Positions 14,701-22,943 of a stretch of 64,000 nucleotides of DNA are shown here, one piece after another. The DNA is taken from contig NZ_KZ559471.1 of NCBI RefSeq assembly GCF_002850745.1, positions 1 through 64,000 on the forward strand. Reading direction: 5' to 3'. The notes below the pieces were generated by a model. It ran no database searches. It was not told the origin of the DNA and was given only the letters and a program-made list of their open reading frames with translations. Origin of the DNA: Nonomuraea indica. Lineage in GTDB: Bacteria; Actinomycetota; Actinomycetes; Streptosporangiales; Streptosporangiaceae. A program made the translations under genes and the position numbers. Position 1 is the first letter of the stretch; the number at the start of each line of letters is the position of its first letter.

Positions 14701-16812
14701 TCACAGCGGGTCCTCGTCCAGCATGGCAGGGGTGGCGGCGAGCAGTCTCCTCGTCTCCGGATGAGCCGCGGCGGTCAGGCTTCCGGCGGGCAGGTCCTCC
14801 ACGACACGGCCCTCGCTCATGGTGACGATCCGGTCCGCGACGCGGCGGGCGACCCGCAGGTCGTGCGTCACCACGACCAGCGTCAGCCCCTCCGACCGCA
14901 GGCCCGCCAGCAGCCCGAGGACGTGCTCGGTGGCGAGCACGTCGAGCCCGCTCGTGGGCTCGTCGGCGAGCAGCACGCGCGGACGCTGCGCCAGCGCGCG
15001 GGCGATCGCGACGCGCTGCAGTTCCCCGCCCGACAGCGTGGCGGGGCGCCGCGACGCGAACCCGGGGTCCAGCCCCACCCGCAGCAGCAGTGCCGCCACC
15101 TCGGCTCCGGTGGAGCCCGCCGCGCCGCCCGTGGGGAGGGCCTCGGCGACGACGCGCCCGACGGTGTGGCGGGGGTCGAACGACGACAGCGGATCTTGGA
15201 AGATGAGGCCCGTGGCCCTGCGGACCGCCCGCCTGTCGCGGTCCCGCATCGCCCACACGTCACGGGCGTCCACCGTCACGTTCCCCGAGGTGGGACGGTC
15301 GAGGCTGGACAGCGTGCCGAGGAGCGTGGTCTTGCCCGAGCCGCTGCGGCCCACCACGGCGACCGACTCGCCCGGCTCGACCGCCAGGGCGACCCCGTCG
15401 AGCGCCCGAACGCTCCGGCCCCGGCCCCGCAACACCCGGCGAACGTCCACGCAGCGCAGCGCGGCCCCGCCCCGAGCCGTCCCCCGCGGCGACCGCTCGG
15501 ACGGAGGCAGGAGGCCCGGTGATCCTGGAGACCCAGGGACTCCAGGCGACCCCGGAGACCTGCCGGCGAGCCCGTCGGAGGCGGTGGCGAGTCCGTCGGG
15601 GGCGTGGGTGATGGTGGGGAGTTTCGTGCCGGTATGGGGGGTGATGGCGAGATCGTCGGGGGTGCGGGTCTCAGGGGTGGCGGCGAGACCATCGGGGGTG
15701 CCGGGGGGCCGAGGGAGCGGAGTGGCAGGCGGGGCCGAGGCGGCGACCAGGGCGCGGGTCAGTTCGGCCCGCGGCGCGGACAGCACGTCGCCCACCGGGC
15801 CACGCTCCACGATGCGGCCGCGGTCCAGCACCATGATGCCGTCCGCCCACCGTGAGGCCGCCGCCAGGTCGTGGGTGATCAGCAGCACGGTTCGGCCGTG
15901 CTCGTGCGCCTGGGCGCGGACGAGGTCGAGCACCGGGGCCTGGGTGACCGGGTCCAGTGCGGAGGTGACCTCGTCGGCGATGAGCAGCGGCGGCGACGTG
16001 GCGACGGCGAGGGCCAGCGCCACCCGCTGCGCCTGGCCGCCGGACAGCTCGAACGGGTAGGCGTCCCACAGCGCGCCGGGCAGCCCGCAGGACAGCAGCG
16101 CCGCCTCCCCTGCCGCCCGGATCTCCGCCCGCCGTACCCGCCACGGCACGGCCGCCGTTCGTACCGCGGTCGTCGCCGCTGTCCGTGCCACGGTCCTCGC
16201 CACTGTCCGGAGCACGGTCCTCGCCGCCGGGCCTGTGTCATCCTCGCCCGGCCAGGGCGGCGGGTGCGGTTCGTCGTGGGCGGGAGGGAGCGGGGGGTGG
16301 GCGCGCAGGGTTTCGGCGAGGTGGCGGCCGACCGTGATCGTCGGGTTGAGGGAGGCGAGCGCGTCCTGGAAGGCGTAGCCGACGTCACGCCCCGCCAGCA
16401 CCGGCGCCCCGTCCAGCGACACAGAGCCGCCCGCCGGGTGCAGTCCCGCCACGGCGCGGGCCGTCAGGCTCTTGCCGCTGCCGCTCCTGCCGACCAGGGC
16501 CACCACCCGGCCACGCGGCACGTCCAGGTCGAGCCCGTCCACGACCCGGCGCCCCCCGGCCTCGACGACCAGACCACGCACGACCAGACCACCTGTGTCA
16601 GGGCCGCCCGCGTGGAGGCGGCCGCCCGTGTCCAAGCCGCCCGCGTTCAAGCCGCCCGCGTTCAAGCCGCCCGCGTTCAAGCCGCCTGTGTGAGGGCCGC
16701 CCGTGTCCGGGTGGCCCGTGTCCGGGTGGGTTGGGGCCGGGTGGCCCGTGTCCGGGTGGCCTGGGGCCGCGCCGCTTGTGGCGGGGTCGCGTGCGTCGGG
16801 GACGGGCGTCAC
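14701..16812 (-). CDS. Nickel/peptide-type ABC transporter, two ATPases fused (NikD-NikE)
   Basis: A 703-residue protein holding two complete ABC ATPase domains. Domain 1 (about residues 48-335): Walker A GRSGSGKS, Q-loop YAFQDALASLNP, signature LSGGQAQRVA, Walker B LLIADEVTSALD. Domain 2 (about 450-680): GRSGSGKTT, FQDPLSSFDP, LSGGELQRVAIARALA, VLLADEPTSGLD. Usually NikD/DppD and NikE/DppF are separate chains. A repeat-bearing N-terminus (GGLNA units) and a Pro/Gly/Thr-rich interdomain linker of about 110 residues are unusual. GTG start overlaps the nikC stop by 4 bases. Energises the NikB/NikC permease. Confidence 0.88.
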   Translation of the reverse strand: MTPVPDARDPATSGAAPGHPDTGHPAPTHPDTGHPDTGGPHTGGLNAGGLNAGGLNAGGLDTGGRLHAGGPDTGGLVVRGLVVEAGGRRVVDGLDLDVPRGRVVALVGRSGSGKSLTARAVAGLHPAGGSVSLDGAPVLAGRDVGYAFQDALASLNPTITVGRHLAETLRAHPPLPPAHDEPHPPPWPGEDDTGPAARTVLRTVARTVARTAATTAVRTAAVPWRVRRAEIRAAGEAALLSCGLPGALWDAYPFELSGGQAQRVALALAVATSPPLLIADEVTSALDPVTQAPVLDLVRAQAHEHGRTVLLITHDLAAASRWADGIMVLDRGRIVERGPVGDVLSAPRAELTRALVAASAPPATPLPRPPGTPDGLAATPETRTPDDLAITPHTGTKLPTITHAPDGLATASDGLAGRSPGSPGVPGSPGSPGLLPPSERSPRGTARGGAALRCVDVRRVLRGRGRSVRALDGVALAVEPGESVAVVGRSGSGKTTLLGTLSSLDRPTSGNVTVDARDVWAMRDRDRRAVRRATGLIFQDPLSSFDPRHTVGRVVAEALPTGGAAGSTGAEVAALLLRVGLDPGFASRRPATLSGGELQRVAIARALAQRPRVLLADEPTSGLDVLATEHVLGLLAGLRSEGLTLVVVTHDLRVARRVADRIVTMSEGRVVEDLPAGSLTAAAHPETRRLLAATPAMLDEDPL
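16634..16678 (-). repeat. 15-bp tandem repeat in coding sequence
   Basis: Three perfect 15-bp units encoding GGLNA, flanked on both sides (about 16600-16790) by degenerate GGPDT/GHPDT units, at the N-terminus of the fused ATPase before its first ABC domain. Confidence 0.85.
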
Positions 16813-17846
16813 CAGGACCTGCCTTCCGATCGGCCGCCGACGGCGTTCGCGACGAGGTTCACGGCGACGATCGTCACGATCACCGCCGCCGCGGGCACGG
16901 CGACCGTGTACCACTCGCCGGTCAGCAGGTGCGACTGCGCCTCGGTGAGGAGGTTGCCCCAGCTCGGCTGGTTGGGCGGGATGCCGAGCCCGAGGAAGCT
17001 CAGCGTGGACTCGGTCAGGATCGCGTGTCCCACCTCGAACGCCGCGATGGCGGCCACCGGCGGCGCCGCGCCGGGCAGCAGGTGCCGCCACAGGACCTGC
17101 CTGCGGGTCAGCCCGAGGCCGTAGGCGGCCCGTACGTACAGGCGCTCCCGCAGGCTGCGCAGTTCGGCGCGGACGACCATGGCCACCGGCATCCAGTTCG
17201 TCACCGCGATGCCCGCGATCACCACGCGCGTGGACGGCCCGGCGACGGCGGCCAGCGCCAGCACGACGACGAGCAGCGGCAGCGACAGGAGCACGTCGGC
17301 GGTGCGGGCGATGAGCCCGTCGAGCCAGCGGGGCGCGACGGCGGCCAGGCCCCCGATGAGGGTCCCGGCGCCCACGGTGACGGCGGCGGCCGTGATCCCG
17401 ACGGCGAGAGAGGTCCGCGCGCCGTGCAGCATGCGGCTGAGCAGGTCGCGGCCCAGCATGTCGGTGCCGAGGGGGTGGCCGGGGGAGCCGGGCGGCAGTG
17501 AGGTGGCGGAGGTGTCGGTGGCGAGCGGCTCGTACGGCGTGAGCAGCGGCGCGGCGGCGGCCAGCGCGACCATCGCGCCGAGCACGACCAGCGCGGCCGT
17601 CAGCCCCGGACGGCGTGGCCGCATCCGCACGGCGAGCAGCCCGCGCGGGCGCATCCCGGCGCCCACCCGGCCGGACGGCATGGCTGCTCGTTCCGTCGGC
17701 GTGGGTGGGCGCGGCTCAGCGGGCATGGGCGCTCGTCTCGTCGGCGGGTACGGCCCGGCGGCCGTGGGTGGTCGTCCCCTGGCCAAGGTGGGGGTCAGCG
17801 GGCATGGGCGGTCTCGCCGGGGGTGGGGTGGGGGGTCAGCGGGCAT
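16809..17846 (-). CDS. nikC: ABC transporter permease NikC/DppC-like
   Basis: The C-terminal 270 residues are a DppC-type permease: PLGTDMLGRDLLSRMLHGARTSL, five membrane helices, the EAA loop (RAAYGLGLTRRQVLWRHLLPG) and LSFLGLGIPPNQPSWGN. The first 75 residues are proline-rich and contain several in-frame Met codons; starts at 17846 (overlapping the nikB stop by 11 bases), 17726 or 17681 are all possible. The segment repeats a stretch of the nikB-nikC junction, so the N-terminal extension looks like duplicated junction DNA rather than a domain. Confidence 0.88.
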   Translation of the reverse strand: MPADPPPHPRRDRPCPLTPTLARGRPPTAAGPYPPTRRAPMPAEPRPPTPTERAAMPSGRVGAGMRPRGLLAVRMRPRRPGLTAALVVLGAMVALAAAAPLLTPYEPLATDTSATSLPPGSPGHPLGTDMLGRDLLSRMLHGARTSLAVGITAAAVTVGAGTLIGGLAAVAPRWLDGLIARTADVLLSLPLLVVVLALAAVAGPSTRVVIAGIAVTNWMPVAMVVRAELRSLRERLYVRAAYGLGLTRRQVLWRHLLPGAAPPVAAIAAFEVGHAILTESTLSFLGLGIPPNQPSWGNLLTEAQSHLLTGEWYTVAVPAAAVIVTIVAVNLVANAVGGRSEGRSW

Positions 17847-17896
17847 GGGCGGTCTCCCCCGGGGTGGGGTGGGGGTCGGTGGGCATGGAGGGTCTC
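17796..17896 (-). repeat. 41-bp tandem repeats over the nikB/nikC junction
   Basis: The 20-base core at 17796-17815 recurs identically at 17837-17856 and in degenerate form at 17876-17896 (period about 41 bases); a shorter copy of its first 15 bases lies at 17717-17731. Each copy carries a CAT (minus-strand ATG), so it reproduces the nikC start region; the nikB stop codon lies in one of the copies. Confidence 0.8.
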
Positions 17897-18864
17897 CCGG
17901 GGGCGCGGGTGCGGGGGTCGAGGGCGGCGACGACGAGCTCGGCGGCCAGGTTGGCCGCCACCACCACGAGCCCGGTGACCAGCACGACCGCGACGAGCAC
18001 CGGGTAGTCCTGGCCGCGGGCGGCGTCGATGGCCTGGCGGCCCATGCCCGGCCAGGAGAAGACGACCTCGGTGGTGTACGCGCCGGTCAGCAGCGTGCCC
18101 ACGCTGACGCCGAGCCTGGCGGTGAACGGCACCAGGCCGGGCCGCATCAGGTGCCGCGTCGTGACGACCCGCCGGGGCAGCCCGCGGGCGCGGGCGTTGT
18201 CGACGTGCGGGGCGTCACGCAGCCGGCCGACGCCGCTCGCCACGAGCCGGACGTAGATCCCGAAGTGGTGGCCGAACGCGAGCGCGGTGGCGGGCAGGAC
18301 CAGGTGGGTGAGCAGCCTGTACGGCGTCACCGGCTCGCCGGGCCTGCCCACCCCGCCGGACGGCAGCAGCCCGGTGGCCGCCGTGAACACGTACAGCAGC
18401 AGCAGCGCGGCCACGAACCCGGGCAGCCCGCCGAGCACGAACGACAGCCCGTCGATCGCCCGGCGCAGCCAGGCCCGCCGGGTCAGTGCCGCCACCAGCC
18501 CGACGGCGACCGCGCCGGCGGCGGACAGCAGCGTCGCGGCGGCGGTGAGCAGCGCGGTCCACGGCGCGGTGGCGGCCAGGGTCTCGGTCACCGGCCGGCC
18601 CGTCAGGTAGGAGGTGCCGAGGTCGCCGCGGACCGCCGCCGACACCCAGCGCGCGTACCTGACGGGCAGCGGCTCGTCGAGCCCCATGTCGGCGCGCAAC
18701 CGGGCCACGTCCGCGGCGGCGGGCGGCCGGCCGCCGTTGCGCGCCTCCAGCACGGACGCCGCCGGGTCGCCCGGCGCGGCGTCGAGGAGGGCGAAGCAGA
18801 CCACCGACAGGGCGGCGACCACGGCGAGCGCGGTCGCCGCCCGCCGGATCAGCGGTAGCGCCAC
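17836..18864 (-). CDS. nikB: ABC transporter permease NikB/DppB-like
   Basis: A 342-residue permease of the DppB/NikB family: N-terminal helix, the DAAPGDPAASVLEARNGG segment, GDLGTSYLTGRPV, then six helices with the EAA loop (NARARGLPRRVVTTRHLMRPG) and AYTTEVVFSWPGMGRQAIDAA. GTG start overlaps nikA by 16 bases. Its C-terminus (PTDPHPTPGETAHAR) runs into the repeat array at the nikC start. Confidence 0.9.
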   Translation of the reverse strand: MALPLIRRAATALAVVAALSVVCFALLDAAPGDPAASVLEARNGGRPPAAADVARLRADMGLDEPLPVRYARWVSAAVRGDLGTSYLTGRPVTETLAATAPWTALLTAAATLLSAAGAVAVGLVAALTRRAWLRRAIDGLSFVLGGLPGFVAALLLLYVFTAATGLLPSGGVGRPGEPVTPYRLLTHLVLPATALAFGHHFGIYVRLVASGVGRLRDAPHVDNARARGLPRRVVTTRHLMRPGLVPFTARLGVSVGTLLTGAYTTEVVFSWPGMGRQAIDAARGQDYPVLVAVVLVTGLVVVAANLAAELVVAALDPRTRAPGRPSMPTDPHPTPGETAHAR

Positions 18865-20432
18865 GTCTCGGCGTTCCAGAAGAACCCGTAGCCGTGATGG
18901 CCGAGCGTCCGCTGACGGGGCCCGGTCAGGTCGTCCGGCACCGCGTTGATCGCCTTCAGGTAGGAGATCCACACGAACGGCGGGTCGTCCTGGAGCGCCT
19001 GCTGGAAGGCGTCGTAGGCGGCCTTGCGCCTGTCCGGGTCGAGCGTGCCGCGGCCGTCCTCCAGTGCCTTGTCGGCGGCCGGGTTGTCGTAGGAGCCGAA
19101 GTTGGAACCGCCCTCGGCCAGCGCCTCGGAGGAGTGGAACGGCCCGTAGACCGAGGTGTCCGGGTCGTAGGGCGTGCCCCAGCCGACCACGAACACCTCC
19201 AGGTCGCTCCAGTGTCTGCGCACCCAGTCGCGTGGGCGTGGCGTCGGCACCACGTCGAAGCCCTGTTGCCGGAGCTGGGTGGCGGCCACGTTGAGGATGG
19301 CGACCCGGAGCGAGTCCTCGGCGAACGTGCTCAGCTCGAACCGCAGGGTGCTGCCGTTTCTGGCCCACAGGCCCTGCCCGTCGCGGGCGTAGCCGGCCTC
19401 GGTCATGAGCGCGGTGACCCGGGCAGGGTTGAAGGCGAAGCCCGGCGCCGAGGCGTACGGGGTGGTGTCGAGAGGGCCCTTGGCGGGGGTGCCGTAGCCG
19501 AGCACGACGCTCTCGGTGATCGCGTCGCGGTCGACGGCGTGGTTCATCGCCTGGCGCACCCGCTTGTCGGCGAAGCGCGGGTTCGTCAGGTTGAACATCA
19601 GGGCCCGGTAGTCGGCGGTCGGGTAGACCTCCAGCCGCTTGCCGCGCACCTTGGCGGCCTGCTGCGGGGCGAGGTTGGCGGCGTCCACCTCGCCGTTGGC
19701 GAGCTGGATCAGGCGGGCGCTGTCGTCCGGCACGTACTTGATGATGATCTTCTCCAGGCCGGGGGCGCCCTCGTAGTACCCGCCGAACGCCCGCAGCTCG
19801 GCGTACTGGCCGGGCTTGTACGCGGTCAGCCTGAACGGCCCGGCGCCGACGGGCTGCCGGCCGAAGTCCGGGTCGGTGATCTTCTTGCCGTTCAGGACGT
19901 GCTTGGGCAGCACGGCCATCGCCATGGCGTCCAGCATCGGGGCGAACGGCCGTTCCAGCTCCAGCCGGACGGTCGTGGCGTCGGGCGCAGTCACGGAGGT
20001 GACGGCGGTGAAGTTGCGGGCGAGCGGCGAGTCGGCGCCGGCCGCCTTGACGGTCTCGATGGTGAACGCGACGTCGTCCGAGGTGACCGGCTTGCCGTCG
20101 TGCCAGGTCAGGCCCTTGCGCAGGCGGAAGGTGTAGGACCTGCCGTCCTTGGCGATCTGCCATGACTCGGCGAGGGCGGGCACGACCTTGTTGTCGGCGT
20201 CCCGTCGGGTCAGACCGCGGAAGACCAGTTCGGTCACCGGGTCGGTGTGCTCGTCCTGCAGTCCGGGGTTGAAGGTCTCGGGCTCGTCGCCGAGGGCGTA
20301 GGTGAGCGTGCCGTCGCGGGCGGGAGCGCTCGTGCCGCCTTGCCCGCCGTCGTGCCCGTCCTGCCCGCAGGCGGCGAGGACGACGGCGACGGACATCGCG
20401 GCGAGCGCGGTCAGAACCGGACGTCTGTGCAT
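18849..20432 (-). CDS. nikA: Nickel/peptide ABC transporter substrate-binding lipoprotein
   Basis: A 527-residue family 5 solute-binding protein. Lipobox LAAC with lipidated Cys22 places it on the outer face of the membrane. Family features: GTLTYALGDEPETFNPG, LTWHDGKPVTSDDVAFT, VGAGPFRLTAYKPG, and the late AYDAFQQALQDDPPFVWI. Sequence alone cannot separate peptide from nickel binders, but a Nur-type box ends 13 bases upstream of the start codon, so nickel import is the preferred reading. First gene of the nikA-nikB-nikC-nikDE operon, in which all joins overlap. Confidence 0.86.
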   Translation of the reverse strand: MHRRPVLTALAAMSVAVVLAACGQDGHDGGQGGTSAPARDGTLTYALGDEPETFNPGLQDEHTDPVTELVFRGLTRRDADNKVVPALAESWQIAKDGRSYTFRLRKGLTWHDGKPVTSDDVAFTIETVKAAGADSPLARNFTAVTSVTAPDATTVRLELERPFAPMLDAMAMAVLPKHVLNGKKITDPDFGRQPVGAGPFRLTAYKPGQYAELRAFGGYYEGAPGLEKIIIKYVPDDSARLIQLANGEVDAANLAPQQAAKVRGKRLEVYPTADYRALMFNLTNPRFADKRVRQAMNHAVDRDAITESVVLGYGTPAKGPLDTTPYASAPGFAFNPARVTALMTEAGYARDGQGLWARNGSTLRFELSTFAEDSLRVAILNVAATQLRQQGFDVVPTPRPRDWVRRHWSDLEVFVVGWGTPYDPDTSVYGPFHSSEALAEGGSNFGSYDNPAADKALEDGRGTLDPDRRKAAYDAFQQALQDDPPFVWISYLKAINAVPDDLTGPRQRTLGHHGYGFFWNAETWRYR

Positions 20433-20444
20433 GATCCCGCATTA

Positions 20445-20461
20445 TTGCAAATCATATGCAA
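20445..20461. promoter_or_regulatory. Nur-type nickel operator
   Basis: TTGCAA-N5-ATGCAA matches the Streptomyces coelicolor Nur box form TTGCAA-N5-TTGCAA with one mismatch. Nur is a Fur-family repressor of nickel uptake. The site lies 13 bases upstream of the nikA ATG, in a locally AT-rich patch where a promoter is expected, and in the gap shared with the divergent DUF4232 gene. Confidence 0.7.
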
Positions 20462-20565
20462 GAGCAGTGGAGTGGCATCTGTGGGGCGGCGGGGCGAGCT
20501 CCCGGTGTAAGGCGCTGACCAGCGGAAATACCACCTGCAAGGTGACAAAGTGACGGGGCGTGCCG

Positions 20566-21048
20566 ATGAGAGTTCTGAGAATCGCCGTAATCGTGGGCGG
20601 GCTGCTGCTGGCGGGCGGCGCCGCGCCCGCGCTGGCCCGCGGGCCCGTGCCGGGCGCGGAGACGGACCCGGGCGGGTGCTCCCCGGCCCAGCTCGACGTG
20701 CGGCTGGACCGGATCGATCCGGGCGCGGGCAACCGGTACGCGCCGCTGGTGTTCACCAATCGTTCCGGGGCCGGATGCACCCTGCGCGGCCATCCGGCCC
20801 TGGTGGTGCTCGACGCCTCAGGCGACCCGCTGCCGGACGGGGAGCCGGTCGCCGAGGGGCCGGAGGAGACGGTCACCCTGGAGCCCGGCGGCAGTGCCCG
20901 GTCGGTGCTGCACTGGACGGTCACGGCCGACGACTGCCCCGACGCCTCCGCCCTGCGGGTCGCCCCGCCCGGGCAGGACGCCGTCACCACGCTCGACTTC
21001 CCGGCCGGACGGGTGTGCGGAGGACTCGACGTCACGCCCGTCCGCTAG
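20566..21048 (+). CDS. Secreted DUF4232 protein
   Basis: A 160-residue exported protein with a Sec signal peptide (cleavage near ALA-RG) and one DUF4232 domain: CSPAQLDVRLDR at the start, NRSGAGCTLRGHPALVVLDASG in the middle, and a final CGG-containing strand. Four or more cysteines suggest disulfides. The family is widespread in actinobacteria with no known role. GTG two codons upstream (20560) is an alternative start. Divergent from nikA across the Nur-type box, so nickel-dependent control is possible. Confidence 0.82.
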   Translation: MRVLRIAVIVGGLLLAGGAAPALARGPVPGAETDPGGCSPAQLDVRLDRIDPGAGNRYAPLVFTNRSGAGCTLRGHPALVVLDASGDPLPDGEPVAEGPEETVTLEPGGSARSVLHWTVTADDCPDASALRVAPPGQDAVTTLDFPAGRVCGGLDVTPVR

Positions 21049-21103
21049 GCCGGGGCGGTGCGACGGGCGCGGTCCCGGCGTCTCCCCGTCGGTCATCCGG
21101 GCA

Positions 21104-22048
21104 TCATCGACTGATGTCGGCACCGCCCCGCCGCAGCAGGCTCAGGTCCTCGCGGCGGGGCAGGCTCTCCCAGTCGCCCTGTGAGGTGACGGCGAACGCC
21201 CCCGCCGCGCACGCCGTCCGCAGCCGCTCCGCCGGCTCGGCCCCGGCCAGCCAGTCGGCCAGCCACCCGGCCGCGAACGCGTCCCCCGCGCCGACCGGGT
21301 CCACCTCGGTCACCTCGTACGGCTCGGCGTGCCGGACCACCCCGTCGGACAGCTCAAGGGCGCCCTCGGCGCCCGACTTGATCAGCACGTGGCGCGGCCC
21401 GAGCGACGCCAGCGCCTCGGCCAGCGCGACCGGTTCGGTGACATCGGAGACCAGGCGGCCCTCCGGCACGGTCGCGAACAGCACGTCCACGTCGCGGAGC
21501 ACGTCGCGCAGCCACCGGCCGGCCTCCTCCGGAGACCAGAGCGCCCGCCGGTAGTTGACGTCGAGCGAGACGAGCACCCCGGCGGAACGGGCCGCGGCGA
21601 CGGCGTGGTGCGTCGCCTCGCGGGCGGACGCCGACAGCGCCGGCGTGATCGCCGACACGTGCAGCACGCGGGCGCCCCGGATGAGCGCCGAGTCGAGGTC
21701 GGCGGGGGCGAGCCGGGAGCCGGCGCTGCCCCTGCGGTAGTAGCTGACGTCGATGAGGTCGGCCGTCCGCCTGCCCTTGATCATCAATCCTGTCGGGGCT
21801 TCGTGGTCGGCGACGGCCCGGGTGTCCACCCCCTCGCCGAGCAACGTGGCGCGGATCAGGTCGCCGAACTCGTCGGCGCCCACCCGGCCCACCCAGGTCA
21901 CGCTGTGGCCGAGGCGGGCCACGCCGATCGCCACGTTCGACTCCGCCCCGCCCAGGCCGAGGTCGAAGTCGCGGGCGAAGCGCAGCGGTCCCGTACGGCG
22001 GGCGGCGAACAGCGCCATGGTCTCACCGAAGGTCACCAGATCGGTCAT
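21104..22048 (-). CDS. PfkB-family sugar kinase, 2-keto-3-deoxygluconate kinase-like
   Basis: A 314-residue ribokinase-fold enzyme that phosphorylates a sugar or sugar acid with ATP. N-terminal VTFGETMALFAA, the GGAESNVAIGVARLG signature, and C-terminal DPVGAGDAFAAGWLA with the catalytic Asp are present. The opening GETM and the SYYRRGSAGSRL lid region are typical for KDG kinases. ATG overlaps the stop of the IclR gene (ATGA), so regulator and kinase are co-translated; IclR proteins commonly control KDG catabolism, which supports the substrate guess. Confidence 0.85.
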   Translation of the reverse strand: MTDLVTFGETMALFAARRTGPLRFARDFDLGLGGAESNVAIGVARLGHSVTWVGRVGADEFGDLIRATLLGEGVDTRAVADHEAPTGLMIKGRRTADLIDVSYYRRGSAGSRLAPADLDSALIRGARVLHVSAITPALSASAREATHHAVAAARSAGVLVSLDVNYRRALWSPEEAGRWLRDVLRDVDVLFATVPEGRLVSDVTEPVALAEALASLGPRHVLIKSGAEGALELSDGVVRHAEPYEVTEVDPVGAGDAFAAGWLADWLAGAEPAERLRTACAAGAFAVTSQGDWESLPRREDLSLLRRGGADISR

Positions 22049-22809
22049 CGAGGGGGGCCACCCAGCTTCCTGGAGATGCGCGCCGCCGCGGCGGCCACCA
22101 TCGGGCCCAGCTCCCGCACCCGCGCGGCGGTGATCCGCGAGGAGAGGCCGGAGATGGAGATGGCGGCGACCACGGCGCCGGTGTGGTTGAAGATCGGTGC
22201 GCCCACGCAGCGCACCTCGGGCTCGTTCTCGCGGTCGTCCACGCTGTATCCGCGCCTGCGCACGCTCGCCAGCTCGGCGCGCAGCCGGGCGGGATCGCTG
22301 ATGGTGTGCCTGGTCATGACCGCCAGATCGAGCCCGTCGACGGTCTCGTCCGGCAGCCAGGCGAGGACGGCCTTGCCCACGGCCGTGCTGTGCAGCGGGC
22401 TGCGGCTGCCGATGCGCGAGGCCATGCGCACGTTGGTCTCGTTCTCCACCTTGTCGATGTAGACGACGTGCGGCGGCTCGTACACGACGAGATGGACCGT
22501 CTCGCCCACCTCGGCCACCAGCCGGTGCGACTCCTCGGCCGCGACCGCGCGCAGGTCGAGGCCCGCGAGGTAGGCCTGGCCCAGCTCCAGCGTGCCGTGG
22601 CCGAGCCGGTACACGCCGGTCCTGCGGTCGCGCTCGAGCAGCCGGGCCTCGACGAGCGGAACGGTCAGCCGCAGCACGGTGCTCTTGGACAGGCCCACCG
22701 CCTCGGCGAGCTGGGTGAGCGTCAGGCCGCTGGAGGCGCGCACCCGGTCCAGCACCGCGAGCGCGCGGCGGAGGGATGCTGACTGGTTGCGCTCGGCCAC
22801 GCGGGCCAT
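22045..22809 (-). CDS. IclR-family regulator
   Basis: A 254-residue regulator: winged helix in residues 10-70 (LTLTQLAEAVGLSKSTVLRL) and the GAF-like IclR effector domain (VRMASRIGSRSPLHSTAVGKAVLA, then GAPIFNHTGAVVAAISISG). It precedes and overlaps the sugar kinase gene. A perfect palindrome 44 bases upstream is the likely operator for autoregulation. Effector probably a sugar acid, by analogy with KdgR-type members. Confidence 0.9.
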   Translation of the reverse strand: MARVAERNQSASLRRALAVLDRVRASSGLTLTQLAEAVGLSKSTVLRLTVPLVEARLLERDRRTGVYRLGHGTLELGQAYLAGLDLRAVAAEESHRLVAEVGETVHLVVYEPPHVVYIDKVENETNVRMASRIGSRSPLHSTAVGKAVLAWLPDETVDGLDLAVMTRHTISDPARLRAELASVRRRGYSVDDRENEPEVRCVGAPIFNHTGAVVAAISISGLSSRITAARVRELGPMVAAAAARISRKLGGPPR

Positions 22810-22852
22810 CGTAGGCCGCGCGGTCGCCGGCCGTCAGCATCTGCAGCACGTC

Positions 22853-22869
22853 GTTGTGCAGTGCACAAC
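22853..22869. promoter_or_regulatory. Candidate IclR operator
   Basis: Perfect palindrome GTTGTGCAGTGCACAAC (8-bp arms around a central G) upstream of the iclR-kinase operon, in the gap shared with the downstream end of the AlkZ-like gene. Confidence 0.65.
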
Positions 22870-22943
22870 AGATCGGTGGAGCCGTTCTGCGCCGCCCGGG
22901 TCGTTCCTGGTCCCGGCGTCAGGAGGTGAGCACCGGCTCCTTG

